The translations under genes were made by a program, and so were the position numbers. Of a stretch of 64,000 nucleotides of DNA, positions 42,971 through 52,065 are shown piece by piece; positions within the stretch are counted from its first letter, which is position 1, and the number at the start of each line of letters is the position of its first letter. Below the pieces are notes generated by a model that did not search any database, was not told the origin of the DNA, and saw only the letters and a program-made list of their open reading frames with translations. The stretch is from Gemmatimonadota bacterium (lineage in GTDB: Bacteria; Gemmatimonadota; Gemmatimonadetes; Palauibacterales; KS3-K002). The DNA is taken from NCBI GenBank assembly GCA_020344215.1, contig CP070815.1, positions 2,387,858-2,451,857 on the forward strand. Reading direction: 5' to 3'.

Positions 42971-44827
42971 ATGCGACCAGCCAAGCTACTGCTCACCTTG
43001 CTGCCGACCGTTCTCGCCGTGCTCCCCGCGGGGTTGTACGCCCAGCGAACCGTCAAGCCCGTGCTCCACGGGCGCCACTGGGTGGCGATCACCGGCAAGC
43101 CGCTGGCCGCTACGGCTGGGGCGATGATGTTCCAGAGAGGCGGCAACGCGGTCGATGCCGCCTGCGCCATGCTGGGTGCAACCTCCACGATGTGGGACGT
43201 CCTCGGTTGGGGGGGAGAAACCCAGGCCCTGATCTACAACCCGAAGAGCGGCGAAGTGATCGGCATCAACGCTCTCGGCGTGGCGCCGAGCGGTGCGACG
43301 GTGGCGTTCTACAGGGAGGAGGGATACGACTATCCCCCGGCGCTTGGACCGCTCTCAGCGGTTACCCCCGGTACGCCCGGCGGTCTGATGGTGATGTTAG
43401 CCGAGTGGGGGACGTTGAGCCTGAAGCACGTTCTAGAGCCGTCGATCCAGATGGCCGATGGTTATCCGATCGAAGCCGCTGGGGCCAACTCGATCGAAAG
43501 GAACAAGAGCCGCATCGCGGAGTGGCCGTACTCGGCGGCGGTATACCTTACGCATCCGGGTGAGGAGCGCGAGGCCCCCTATGCAGGCGAGATCTTCAGG
43601 CAGCCGGACCTGGCGGAGACACTGCGCAAGCTGGTCGAGGCGGAGGAACAGGCGTTGGCAGCCGGCGCCAGCCGTAGGGAGGCCATCTACGCGGCCTACG
43701 ACCGCTTTTACAGCGGTGACATCGCGCAGGAGTTCGTTCGTGGGGCGCGGGAGCAAGGTGGGCTGGTCATGATGGAAGACCTGGCGAACTGGCAGGTCTA
43801 CATCGAGGAGCCGGTGGTGACTGCGTATAAGGACATCGAGGTCTACAAGCTCACTGCGTGGGTGCAGGGGCCGGTCCTGCTTCAGGCGCTCAACATTCTG
43901 GAGAACTTCGACCTGAAATCGATGGGCTACAACAGCGCCCGTTACATCCACACGCTCTATCAAGCTATGAACCTGGCGTTCGCCGATCGTGACTTCTACT
44001 ACGGTGACCCCTACTTCCCCCCGGAAGAGCCCATCGAGGGCCTTCTCTCCAAGGAGTACGCTCGGGAGCGAGCGGAGCTCATCAATTGGGAGGGCAACGA
44101 CGCCGATATCGGCCCGGGTGACCCGTACCCTTTCCAGGATGGCAGGAACCCGTTCCTCGACCACCTACAGCAGTGGGAGTCGAGATGGCCGCCCGCCCGG
44201 GATGCGACGAGCGCGGCACTGGGCGAAATCGAGGAGGCCTTCCACATGGGAACCACCTCGATCCAGGCCGCCGATGAGGAGGGTTGGGTCGTCTCGGTGA
44301 CCCCGAGTGGGGCCTGGATCCCGGCGGTGATCGCGGGACGTACCGGAGTCGGCATGAGTCAGCGCGCTCAGAGCTTCGTCCTCGACCCGGCGGAGAACCC
44401 GTACAACGTCATCGAGCCCGGCAAGCGACCCAGGGCGACGCTCACGCCCACCATCGCCCTTAAAGACGGTAAGCCCTTCCTCTCGGTCGCTGTGCAGGGC
44501 GGCGACACACAGGACCAGAACACCCTGCAGTTCATTCTCAACGTTGTCGAGTTCGGCATGAACGTGCAGCAAGCCGTGGAAGCGGCGAACTTCAATAGCT
44601 ATCAGATGCGGAACTCGTTCCGCGACCATGCGTCGATCCCCGGTCGACTGCTGCTGAACGAGGCGGTGCCCGCCTGGGTGCGCGCTGAGCTTAGTGAGAT
44701 GGGATACTCGCTGACCTTCGCTGCGCGTACGTCAGGACCGCTGAACGCGATCGTCTTCGACTGGGAGCACGGGTCGTTCTGGGGCGGCTCGAGCGATTAC
44801 GGCGAAGACTACGGGATCGCCTGGTGA
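42971..44827 (+). CDS. ggt: Gamma-glutamyltransferase family protein, exported
   Basis: 618 aa with a Sec signal (residues 1-24, ending 'GLYAQ'). The Ntn-hydrolase fold shows 'GGNAVDAACAM', 'WGGETQALIYN', 'SAVTPGTPGGLMVM' and the catalytic Thr428 in 'MGTTSIQAAD', followed by 'PGKRPRATLTPTI' and 'QGGDTQDQNTLQFI'. The normal TTH motif is TTS here, so the residue after the catalytic pair differs. GGT enzymes autocleave before the catalytic threonine and release or transfer gamma-glutamyl groups. GGAGGG precedes the ATG. It overlaps the next gene by 1 bp. Confidence 0.88.
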   Translation: MRPAKLLLTLLPTVLAVLPAGLYAQRTVKPVLHGRHWVAITGKPLAATAGAMMFQRGGNAVDAACAMLGATSTMWDVLGWGGETQALIYNPKSGEVIGINALGVAPSGATVAFYREEGYDYPPALGPLSAVTPGTPGGLMVMLAEWGTLSLKHVLEPSIQMADGYPIEAAGANSIERNKSRIAEWPYSAAVYLTHPGEEREAPYAGEIFRQPDLAETLRKLVEAEEQALAAGASRREAIYAAYDRFYSGDIAQEFVRGAREQGGLVMMEDLANWQVYIEEPVVTAYKDIEVYKLTAWVQGPVLLQALNILENFDLKSMGYNSARYIHTLYQAMNLAFADRDFYYGDPYFPPEEPIEGLLSKEYARERAELINWEGNDADIGPGDPYPFQDGRNPFLDHLQQWESRWPPARDATSAALGEIEEAFHMGTTSIQAADEEGWVVSVTPSGAWIPAVIAGRTGVGMSQRAQSFVLDPAENPYNVIEPGKRPRATLTPTIALKDGKPFLSVAVQGGDTQDQNTLQFILNVVEFGMNVQQAVEAANFNSYQMRNSFRDHASIPGRLLLNEAVPAWVRAELSEMGYSLTFAARTSGPLNAIVFDWEHGSFWGGSSDYGEDYGIAW

Positions 44828-45321
44828 TGAGTCGGACAACGTACCGGAGGAGGCTTCGGCTTCCTCCGGTGCTCGCCCTTAGCGTCGCGGTATTCGTGGC
44901 GTCGTGCGCGACTCTTCGCCACCTCCACTTCGAGCGGCCGACCGTTGACCTCGAGGCCCTCGAATTAGTGGATCTCGATCTTTCGGGTGGATCCCTGATC
45001 CTCCAACTCGACGTCTACAATCCAAACGACTACGAGATAAGAACCACGCGGGTCGAGGCAGAACTCGAGCTCGAAGATACCCACTTCGGTAACGCAGTTC
45101 TCGAGGAGAACGTGTCGCTGGTCCCTGCGTCTCACACACTCGTAGCGATCCCTGCCGAGTTCACCTGGGAGGGTGTGGGGGCAGGAGCGCGTGCTCTGCT
45201 CGGGCGCGGTGCCGTGCGCTACGAACTGGAGACCCGACTGCGCATCGAGACATCGCTGGGAGGACGTACCGTCAGCTTGCACAATCGGGGCGAGGTTCCG
45301 ATCAAAGCGCTCCTACCCTGA
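44827..45321 (+). CDS. LEA14/WHy-domain lipoprotein
   Basis: 164 aa from ATG 44827; a GTG three bases earlier is possible. Signal peptide with lipobox V-A-S-C27. Residues 40-155 match the LEA type 2 (WHy) beta-sandwich: 'RPTVDLEALELVDLDLSG', 'LQLDVYNPNDYEI' and 'RTTRVEAELELED'. Probably a periplasmic desiccation-/stress-related lipoprotein. The start overlaps the ggt stop (A of TGA), so translation is coupled. Confidence 0.8.
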   Translation: MSRTTYRRRLRLPPVLALSVAVFVASCATLRHLHFERPTVDLEALELVDLDLSGGSLILQLDVYNPNDYEIRTTRVEAELELEDTHFGNAVLEENVSLVPASHTLVAIPAEFTWEGVGAGARALLGRGAVRYELETRLRIETSLGGRTVSLHNRGEVPIKALLP

Positions 45322-45366
45322 GACACCGCTGCGTGGCATTCGAGGCGCCTTCAGGGCGCGCCCGCA

Positions 45367-46224
45367 TCAGACCTCCGCAACGAGAGTATCGAAAGCGAAG
45401 CGAATACTGAGGCCGTCCTCGCGCAGGAGGTCCTCCAGACGCCTGAGGTCGTCGTAGCTCAAGCCATCCGGCTCTTCGATATGCGTCAATACGACGCGCT
45501 TCGCTTGAAGCTTCTCGACGATGGCCAACGTCTGTCGGAAAGTAGCTTCGGAGCGCAGCAGCCAGTGGTCCTGATGAATGCGCCGGTCGCCGCTGAATGG
45601 ATCGAACTCCACTATCCCCATCGGCAGGACTGCCAGATCGACGCCTTGAAGGTCGGCTGATGGCTCCCAGCCGAGCAGCTCGTCGGGCACCACGAGGAGA
45701 CGTTTACTCGTCTCCGCGAACAGAAACGCGTACGCGTAGCTCTCGGCCAAGCGGATCGGCCGGATCTCGGTCGCGCCCGACCGCACGACCTCTCCCTCGC
45801 TGAGCTCGACCAGCCGAACCAGACCCTGCGCTTCCAGGAACGCGAGATGCTCCCACGTGCCGAGCCTCTCTCGGAAATCCCGCGCTACGTGTTCAGGGAT
45901 GTAGACGTCCGTGCAGCTGTTACGACGCGGCCAGCCCCGCCAGTCCTTGTTCATCTCCCACACCCGGCGACCCATTACGTGGTCAGGGTGCCAGTGAGAG
46001 TAAAAGCAGGCGCTGATTCGACGGACGGAAGAGCGGTTGAGCTGGTAGCTGATCTCCTCAGGCGTATCGATGAGAACGTCCGGGCCGTGAACAAAAAGGC
46101 TGGGGCCGGCCCGACTGTACGGCACACCCTTCTCTCGTGCCTGAGTGCACAGCCGGCACTCACATCCGGGGACGGGTGTCGTTATTGCACCGCCTGTTCC
46201 CAGAAACTCGACCTTCAAGGGCAC
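45367..46224 (-). CDS. MBL-fold metallo-hydrolase, PhnP-like
   Basis: 285 aa from GTG 46224 (GAGGG 4 nt upstream). N-terminus 'VEFLGTGGAITTPVPGCECRLCTQA' is the PhnP/ElaC-like MBL opening with a C-x-C-x2-C metal-like motif. The MBL zinc motif is H-W-H-P-D-H ('YSHWHPDHVMG'), with a later H in 'IHQDHWLL' and 'VLTHIEEPD'. Likely a phosphodiesterase; the substrate is unknown. Cytoplasmic, convergent with the LEA gene. Confidence 0.82.
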   Translation of the reverse strand: MPLKVEFLGTGGAITTPVPGCECRLCTQAREKGVPYSRAGPSLFVHGPDVLIDTPEEISYQLNRSSVRRISACFYSHWHPDHVMGRRVWEMNKDWRGWPRRNSCTDVYIPEHVARDFRERLGTWEHLAFLEAQGLVRLVELSEGEVVRSGATEIRPIRLAESYAYAFLFAETSKRLLVVPDELLGWEPSADLQGVDLAVLPMGIVEFDPFSGDRRIHQDHWLLRSEATFRQTLAIVEKLQAKRVVLTHIEEPDGLSYDDLRRLEDLLREDGLSIRFAFDTLVAEV

Positions 46225-46691
46225 GTATCCCTCGGACTCGAATGCTCCGCGCACATTGCGGGCGTGAGCGTCCGGCGTGAAACGGCATCCGCCTCGAGGC
46301 AATATGCGCCATGACCTGCGCGAGGCAACGGACGCGCCGTCTAGGGGCCCGGCGAGCCGCGTCGGCCATTAGCTCGGAAATCTTTGCACGACGAAGGGTA
46401 TTTGTGTCAGCCCCCCGCCCGGCTCCCCGTCCGGTCGGACATGGTGAACCTCGCTTGCTGGCTGCGATTACGGCAGCCGGCCCAATTTAGCCGCAGACAG
46501 GCTCGCCTCTTGCACTGAATGCTCGCGGCCCGAAAGCCTAAACCCCGCATAAGAGACGAGGACCCTTACCCGCTAGGGGCCAGCTACATCGTCAGAAGCC
46601 CGAATGTGCCCATTGGGAGGCCTGCTCCTGTACGGGCACAAACCCGCCAGGCGGCCGCCGAGCATGGTGGCCCAAGAGGAGGCAACGGACG
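46225..46691. other. Intergenic region
   Basis: 467 bp between the MBL gene and a small plus-strand gene. Reading frames here lack family character, and no RNA, repeat or terminator was recognised. Confidence 0.5.
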
Positions 46692-46922
46692 ATGCGAACG
46701 GACTACTGGATCCTCGCCGGACGGATCTACGGACCGCTGGGGTTCACCGGGTACTTCATCGACAACGGCCACAGGATCGTGGGACGGCGCGGCTACACCA
46801 GGCACTGGATCTACCAGCAGGCGATCTACTCGAGCGGCAAGGGGAACACGGGCTTTCACATCGAGGAGAACCGAATCCACGGGCCCATCTCGGAGCCGCC
46901 GTGGGAGCGGCCGACCCATTAG
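46692..46922 (+). CDS. Small basic/aromatic protein, hypothetical
   Basis: 76 aa, rich in Gly, His, Tyr and Arg ('WILAGRIYGPLGFTGYFIDN', 'GRRGYTRHWIYQQAIYSSG', 'GFHIEENRIHGPISEPPW'). GAGGAGG lies 9 nt before the ATG. There is no TM helix. No family recognised, and a larger overlapping frame is less likely because of composition. It sits 115 bp upstream of the Na/Pi symporter gene. Confidence 0.5.
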   Translation: MRTDYWILAGRIYGPLGFTGYFIDNGHRIVGRRGYTRHWIYQQAIYSSGKGNTGFHIEENRIHGPISEPPWERPTH

Positions 46923-47037
46923 CCGCCAGGCACTGCGAACAGCACTTGCCAAACTATGACGGGTCTGTAACATTGCCGCGGCTGTCGGATTACCCCTTTC
47001 AGCTCGAATCAACGCACCCACACGGTCGAGGGCTCGC

Positions 47038-48210
47038 TTGAGAGCTACGGCACCGCCGATCCTCGAGATCCCCTCAGCTGTCGCCACGCACCCGCTCGCC
47101 CGCATGGTCGCCGTCGTGGCGTTGCTCTTCATCTTCCTGCTGGGTGTCAACGGGCTCGGCGACGCACTCAAGTCGCTCGGTGGAGGGATGATCGATTCGT
47201 TCTTCACCGCCACGAGGAATCCGTTCATGGGGCTCATGGTCGGCATCTTGGCGACGACCCTGGTCCAGAGCTCGTCGGTCACCACTTCGCTGATCGTGGG
47301 GCTGGTAGCCGCGCCGGAGAACCCGCTCCCCATCGCCAACGCCGTACCGATGATCATGGGTGCCAACATCGGGACGACGGTGACGAACACGGTCGTCTCG
47401 ATAGCACACATGGGGCGGAAGCAGGAGTTCTACCGAGCCTTCTCTGTCGCCACCTGCCATGACTTCTTCAACTACATGGCCGTGGCCATTCTGCTGCCCC
47501 TCGAGATGGCGACCGGTTACCTGCAGCGCAGCGCAACGGCGATCTCGTCACTGCTCACCGGCCTCGGGGGCATGGAGTACGACAGTCCCATCAAGGGTGC
47601 GCTCAAGGCAGCGCTCCAGCCGATAAAGGGTGCGATTCAGGCCGTCGTCGATTCCGAGCGACTCCAGGCAATAATCCTGATCCTCGTCTCGGCGGGCCTG
47701 ATCTACCTCGCCCTCATGCTGTTGGTGCAAGTGATGCGGCGCGCCATGCGCTCGCGCGTCGAGGTGATCGTGTCCCGCGGGCTGCACAAGGCACCGGCCA
47801 TCGGGATCTTCCTCGGTATCCTGGTGACGGCCATGGTGCAATCCAGCTCGATCACGACATCGCTACTGGTGCCGCTGGCCGGCGCCGGTATTATTACTCT
47901 ATCGCAGGCCTTTCCGATTACGATCGGTGCGAACATCGGGACGACCGTGACGGCGCTGCTGGCGGCGCTGGCGGTGACCGGTCCCAACGCACGCTGGGGC
48001 ATCACCATCGCGCTGGTGCACCTGCTGTTTAATATGAGCGCGACGTTGCTGATCTACCCGACAGAGAGAATCCGAAGAATCCCGCTCACCGCGGCACGGC
48101 GGCTTGCTGCCGTCGCGGTCCGTTCCCGCAAGTGGGCTTTCCTCTACGTAGTGATCCTGTTCTACGGACTTCCCGCCCTGTTCGCGGTCCTCAACAGGCT
48201 CATCGGCTAG
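47038..48210 (+). CDS. Sodium-dependent phosphate transporter (NptA/Na-Pi cotransporter)
   Basis: 390 aa from TTG 47038 with GAGGG 5 nt upstream (ATG 47104 possible). Two inverted Na-Pi-cotransporter repeats: 'TTLVQSSSVTTSLIVG' with 'MIMGANIGTTVTN', and 'AMVQSSSITTSLLVPL' with 'ITIGANIGTTVTALL'. The Q-S-S-S and G-A-N-I-G-T-T loops are the substrate site. About nine TM segments. It imports phosphate with Na+ at the inner membrane. A PhoU-domain gene follows 15 bp downstream. Confidence 0.9.
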   Translation: MRATAPPILEIPSAVATHPLARMVAVVALLFIFLLGVNGLGDALKSLGGGMIDSFFTATRNPFMGLMVGILATTLVQSSSVTTSLIVGLVAAPENPLPIANAVPMIMGANIGTTVTNTVVSIAHMGRKQEFYRAFSVATCHDFFNYMAVAILLPLEMATGYLQRSATAISSLLTGLGGMEYDSPIKGALKAALQPIKGAIQAVVDSERLQAIILILVSAGLIYLALMLLVQVMRRAMRSRVEVIVSRGLHKAPAIGIFLGILVTAMVQSSSITTSLLVPLAGAGIITLSQAFPITIGANIGTTVTALLAALAVTGPNARWGITIALVHLLFNMSATLLIYPTERIRRIPLTAARRLAAVAVRSRKWAFLYVVILFYGLPALFAVLNRLIG

Positions 48211-48225
48211 CATTGGAGGCTAGTT

Positions 48226-48918
48226 ATGCTTCGTGAACTGCTCGCCATCTTCCGGTCGGACAAGCCGCTCGCCGATATGGGTGCGAACTTCTCCGAGATG
48301 CTCAGGCTGACGTACCAGATGACGCTGAAGGCGGGGGGGATCTACTTTGGCGAATCGGCGGCGGCCGACGAACGCACCCGTATCTACAAGACGGACGTCG
48401 AGGTCAACAGGCTCGAGCGGACGATCCGCAAACAGGTCATCGCCCACCTCTCGCTCCAGGGTACGACACCGTCCCTTCCCTATTGCCTGTTGCTGATGAG
48501 CCTGGTCAAAGACGTCGAGCGAATCGGCGACTACGCGAAGAACCTCTCAGAGGTCAAGCAGTACCATCCCGATCCGCTGCCCGACGACGACACGGTGGCC
48601 GAACTGAGCGAGATAAGAGCCGGGGTCGAGAAGGCGTTCCCCGAAACCGCTGAGGTCTTTGCCACCTCCGATCACGAACGCGCCCATGCCTTGACGCGCG
48701 AGGGACGAGATCTGACGCACCGCTGCGACGACTTGGTCGAGCGCGTCGCGCGCAGCGACCACAGTGCCCGCACCGCCGTCGCCCTCGTCATGGGCACGAG
48801 ATTCTACAAACGTATCGCGGCGCACGTGCTCAACGTGCTGTCGAGCGTCGTCATGCCGCTCCACAAGCTCGACTATTACGACGAGAAGGAGATTACCGAC
48901 GGGGAGGATGACGACTAG
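48226..48918 (+). CDS. PhoU-domain protein, phosphate regulator
   Basis: 230 aa, GGAGG 6 nt before the ATG. Helical PhoU-type repeats: 'EMLRLTYQMTLKAGGIYF', 'RLERTIRKQVIAHLSL', 'MSLVKDVERIGDYAKNL' (the E-R-I-G-D-Y-A-K-N metal-binding motif) and 'RFYKRIAAHVLNVLSSVVMPLHKLDYYD'. In this setting it probably modulates the adjacent Na/Pi symporter. Cytoplasmic. Confidence 0.9.
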   Translation: MLRELLAIFRSDKPLADMGANFSEMLRLTYQMTLKAGGIYFGESAAADERTRIYKTDVEVNRLERTIRKQVIAHLSLQGTTPSLPYCLLLMSLVKDVERIGDYAKNLSEVKQYHPDPLPDDDTVAELSEIRAGVEKAFPETAEVFATSDHERAHALTREGRDLTHRCDDLVERVARSDHSARTAVALVMGTRFYKRIAAHVLNVLSSVVMPLHKLDYYDEKEITDGEDDD

Positions 48919-48952
48919 TAGTCGGTAGCCGCTGACCGGTTACTCGCGAATC

Positions 48953-48994
48953 GAGGCCGGCGAGCCTACCAGACCCGCCGGCCTCTTCTCGTTC
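48953..48994 (+). terminator. Terminator hairpin after phoU-like gene
   Basis: Perfect 10-bp inverted repeat GAGGCCGGCG (48953-48962) / CGCCGGCCTC (48976-48985), 13-nt loop, then TTCTCGTTC. It lies between convergent genes and could serve both strands. Confidence 0.7.
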
Positions 48995-49014
48995 AACTCT
49001 GCGTTGCCCGCAGT

Positions 49015-50541
49015 CTATTGCGGCCCTTCCTCGAACACCTCGTTGATACCGATGATCGTGAAACTCTCCTCGGTCACGGGGATCGGGAAGCCGGCGATGA
49101 GCTCGTCCTCCGCCATGTGCTCCGCCGACTTCTCGCCGGCGTAAGTGATCGGCGTCGGCACACCGTCCAGCAGCTTCTGCTTCAACGCCTCGGCATCGCG
49201 GGTAATGAACACGATGTACATGTTGTCGTACTGCAGGTACGTGCTGATCGCCTGGTTCACCCCGTCTAGCGAGAGCGCGGCAAGCCCCGGCCCGATCGAC
49301 GCCAGGAACCCGTCCCCGCCGATCCCGTAGAAAGCGTCGTCGACGGCATAAGCGAGGCGCCGGGCGATCGTCGAGCCCCAGTTGATGGTGTAATTGCGGA
49401 GGAACTGCTGGGTTGACGCCAGCGTCTCCTCGGTCATTCCATCGTCCACAATCGCCTTCAACTCGCGGAGCGCCGCCCGGGTCGCGAAAAGCGTCCGGTC
49501 GTGCAGGTTGCCCGGCGCGGTCATCGAGATCGGCCGGATCCAGATCTCGAACAGCTGGTGGCGGCGTGAACAGTTCACGCGCGGCTGCTGGGTCGTGTAG
49601 CCCATGGGGAACGCTTCGATGTAGCTGTAGTCACCGTAGTTCATCCCCCGGGACTCGCGGATAACCTGGTACAGATTGCTGAACGAGTTCCGATGCTCGC
49701 CGAACCAGGAGTTCATTGCCATCATGCCGTAGAAGTCCGGATCGCCACGCAACAGATCGGTCGGGAACCCGATCGATATCGGCGTGGCGTCGGTCGGCTT
49801 CTCGACGATCAGGACTTCGATACCCTCTGGCATCCTCGGCTGCGGTGCAGGCACGACCGGCACCTCGCCCTCGGGGAGCGTGTTGAAGTCCTCGCGCACT
49901 CGTGTCAGGAAACCAGCCGGATAGCCGCCGCCGATGCCCACGAGGATGCTGTTGCGGACGTAGTACTGGGAATAGAAGTCCTTTACATCGTCGAGCGTAA
50001 TCGATTCCACCGACCTGACGTAGCCCTCCTCCGGGTGCTCGTACGGCGTCCCCGCGTAGGCCATGCTGAAGAGCAGTTCTTTGGACAGCTCCTCGTCACG
50101 AGCGTAGCGGCGCGTCCGTTCCAGGAAGTTCATCCTCTGTGCCTTCACCCGCTCGAAGTCCTCTTCCTTGAATGCGGGTGCTATCAGATGGTTCCTGAAG
50201 AGCTCATAGTAGGCGTCCAGGTTGTCCCTGTGAATGCGGCCCGTGAAGACCGTCATCTCCTTGTCGATGTTGTAGCCATACCCGGCAGCCATCGGGTAGA
50301 GCTTCTCGAGAATCACATCATAGCTGTCTTCGGTGGTCGAACCGTCGGAAAGCAGAGCCGCCGTCAGCGCCGCCACGCCTTCCTTCCCGGCAGGGTCGTT
50401 TTGCGAGCCCGCCTTCACCCAAATGTTGAAGGCGATGAACGGCGATTCAGGTTCGTGGAGGGCAACAGTACCTTCCGGAGCCGTCTCACACGCCCCCAAG
50501 ACGAGGAGGCATGCCGGTAACAATGCTAGCATATTCATCAT
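49015..50541 (-). CDS. M16-family protein, non-catalytic partner, lipoprotein
   Basis: 508 aa with lipobox L-G-A-C18. M16 fold ('NIWVKAGSQNDPAGKEGVAALTAALLSDGS') but the HxxEH position reads A-A-L-T-A-A-L-L, so the zinc site is lost. The active partner lies immediately upstream (ATG 50541 overlaps its TGA), forming the common active/inactive M16 pair of periplasmic proteases. Later 'RESRGMNYGDYSYIEAFPMGY' is the R/Y substrate-binding segment. Confidence 0.87.
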   Translation of the reverse strand: MMNMLALLPACLLVLGACETAPEGTVALHEPESPFIAFNIWVKAGSQNDPAGKEGVAALTAALLSDGSTTEDSYDVILEKLYPMAAGYGYNIDKEMTVFTGRIHRDNLDAYYELFRNHLIAPAFKEEDFERVKAQRMNFLERTRRYARDEELSKELLFSMAYAGTPYEHPEEGYVRSVESITLDDVKDFYSQYYVRNSILVGIGGGYPAGFLTRVREDFNTLPEGEVPVVPAPQPRMPEGIEVLIVEKPTDATPISIGFPTDLLRGDPDFYGMMAMNSWFGEHRNSFSNLYQVIRESRGMNYGDYSYIEAFPMGYTTQQPRVNCSRRHQLFEIWIRPISMTAPGNLHDRTLFATRAALRELKAIVDDGMTEETLASTQQFLRNYTINWGSTIARRLAYAVDDAFYGIGGDGFLASIGPGLAALSLDGVNQAISTYLQYDNMYIVFITRDAEALKQKLLDGVPTPITYAGEKSAEHMAEDELIAGFPIPVTEESFTIIGINEVFEEGPQ

Positions 50542-51869
50542 TCCCCCTCCGCCTGGACCATCGTCACCACGGTCTTGCCGTTCTCGACGAGGTAGCGGCG
50601 CGCGGCCTCGCGCACATCCTCGCGGGTGACCGAATCGAGCGCACTGTAGTACTCGTTCACCGCCTCGATACCGCCTGTGTTTATCACGTACTGGATCATT
50701 GAAAAGGCAACGTTCTGAGCCGTCTCGAGGCCCATGAGGAAACCGTACTTCATGTTGCTCTTCGTGTCGTTGAACAGCTTCTCGTCCACCAGTTCCTCGC
50801 TGAACCGCTCAACCGTACTCTGGATCTCCGCCTCCACGACCCCGACATCGTCAGGGTTGATAACCATCGCGGCGACGCTCAACAACCCCGGATCGCGAGG
50901 CAGGTCGAAGTCACCGTTCAGGAACTGCACGCGCCGCTCCTCGATCACGAGCTTCTTGTAGATGTCGGAGTTGGAGCCGAAGGCGACCTGACCGAGAACT
51001 TCGGTGGCCACGGCGAGCCTGTCGCTAGCGCTCCAGGCCGGCCCCTTGTAGTTGACCGTGAGTACCGGCAGCGTGCGACCCTGGTACTCCACTACGCGCC
51101 GGCGCGGCGCGCGCTGCTGTGGCTCCCCGGGGATCTGCGGCGGCACATAGCCGGGCTCCCATCCCGAGTAGTACTGCTCCACCAACCCCTCGGCGACATC
51201 GAAGTCGAAGTCGCCGGCGAGCACGAGAACGACGTTCTCCGGGCGATAGTAGCGCTGGTGGAACGACAGGCTGTAGTCGTAGCCCTCCGGCATCGCGCGC
51301 ACGTCGGCCTCGAATCCAATGGTCGTATGCCTGTAAGTGTGCCGGTCGTAGGCTGTCTCTCGCAGCTTCTCGAACAGGAAGCCAAACGGTGTAGTGGCGC
51401 TCTGCTGGTACTCGCCCAGCACGGCGCCGGCCTCGGTGCGGAAGTCGGGCTCGGAGTAGTTGAGGTTCATGAAGCGGTCCGACTCCAGGTCCATGATCTG
51501 CTCCAGATACTCGTTGGAAGCGACCAGGTAGTAGACCGTTAGATCGTTGCCGGTGAAGGCGTTCCGCGCCGCACCGAACTCGGTCGTGATTGCGTCGTAG
51601 TTGGGGTACTTGTCGGTGCCACGGAACATCATGTGCTCGAAGAAGTGAGCGAAGCCGCTCCTCCCCGGCTCCCATTCATCGCGGCTCCCCGTGCGCACCA
51701 TCGACACGTAGGCGATCTGGTTCGGTGCACCCGTCTTGATAAGGTAGGCCTTGAACCCGTTCTCCAGCTCGACCAGCCGGTAGTCGAACGGGAAGATGCC
51801 CTCCTGCTGTTGGGCCAAGGCAGGCGTCGCCAGCGCCAGCGCCACTGCCAGTCTGATCAGCACTCTCAT
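50538..51869 (-). CDS. M16-family zinc protease, catalytic partner
   Basis: 443 aa from ATG 51869 (GGAGG 8 nt upstream). Sec signal ending 'TPALAQ'. Zinc motif H75-F-F-E78-H79 with a third ligand near E155, so catalytic. 'ENGFKAYLIKTGAPNQIAYVSMVRTGS' is the family's opening strand pair (key words 'GFKAYLI', 'VSMVRTGS'). It pairs with the inactive partner downstream to degrade peptides in the periplasm. Confidence 0.92.
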   Translation of the reverse strand: MRVLIRLAVALALATPALAQQQEGIFPFDYRLVELENGFKAYLIKTGAPNQIAYVSMVRTGSRDEWEPGRSGFAHFFEHMMFRGTDKYPNYDAITTEFGAARNAFTGNDLTVYYLVASNEYLEQIMDLESDRFMNLNYSEPDFRTEAGAVLGEYQQSATTPFGFLFEKLRETAYDRHTYRHTTIGFEADVRAMPEGYDYSLSFHQRYYRPENVVLVLAGDFDFDVAEGLVEQYYSGWEPGYVPPQIPGEPQQRAPRRRVVEYQGRTLPVLTVNYKGPAWSASDRLAVATEVLGQVAFGSNSDIYKKLVIEERRVQFLNGDFDLPRDPGLLSVAAMVINPDDVGVVEAEIQSTVERFSEELVDEKLFNDTKSNMKYGFLMGLETAQNVAFSMIQYVINTGGIEAVNEYYSALDSVTREDVREAARRYLVENGKTVVTMVQAEGE

Positions 51870-52065
51870 CGGCAAAACCTCCATCAGGACAAGGAGAAAA
51901 CGGGTCGGACACGGAGACACCCCGGCAGCGGCGGGTGTCGCAGGCCGTCTCCCGGGCTGGGGCATGTCGTTGGAACACGGGAAATCTAACGTGGTCCCCT
52001 CTTCCCCGCACTACCGGTTTCCCGCGCGAGGCAGGCTCTGCGTTGCCAGCCCGCCACCGAGGACT

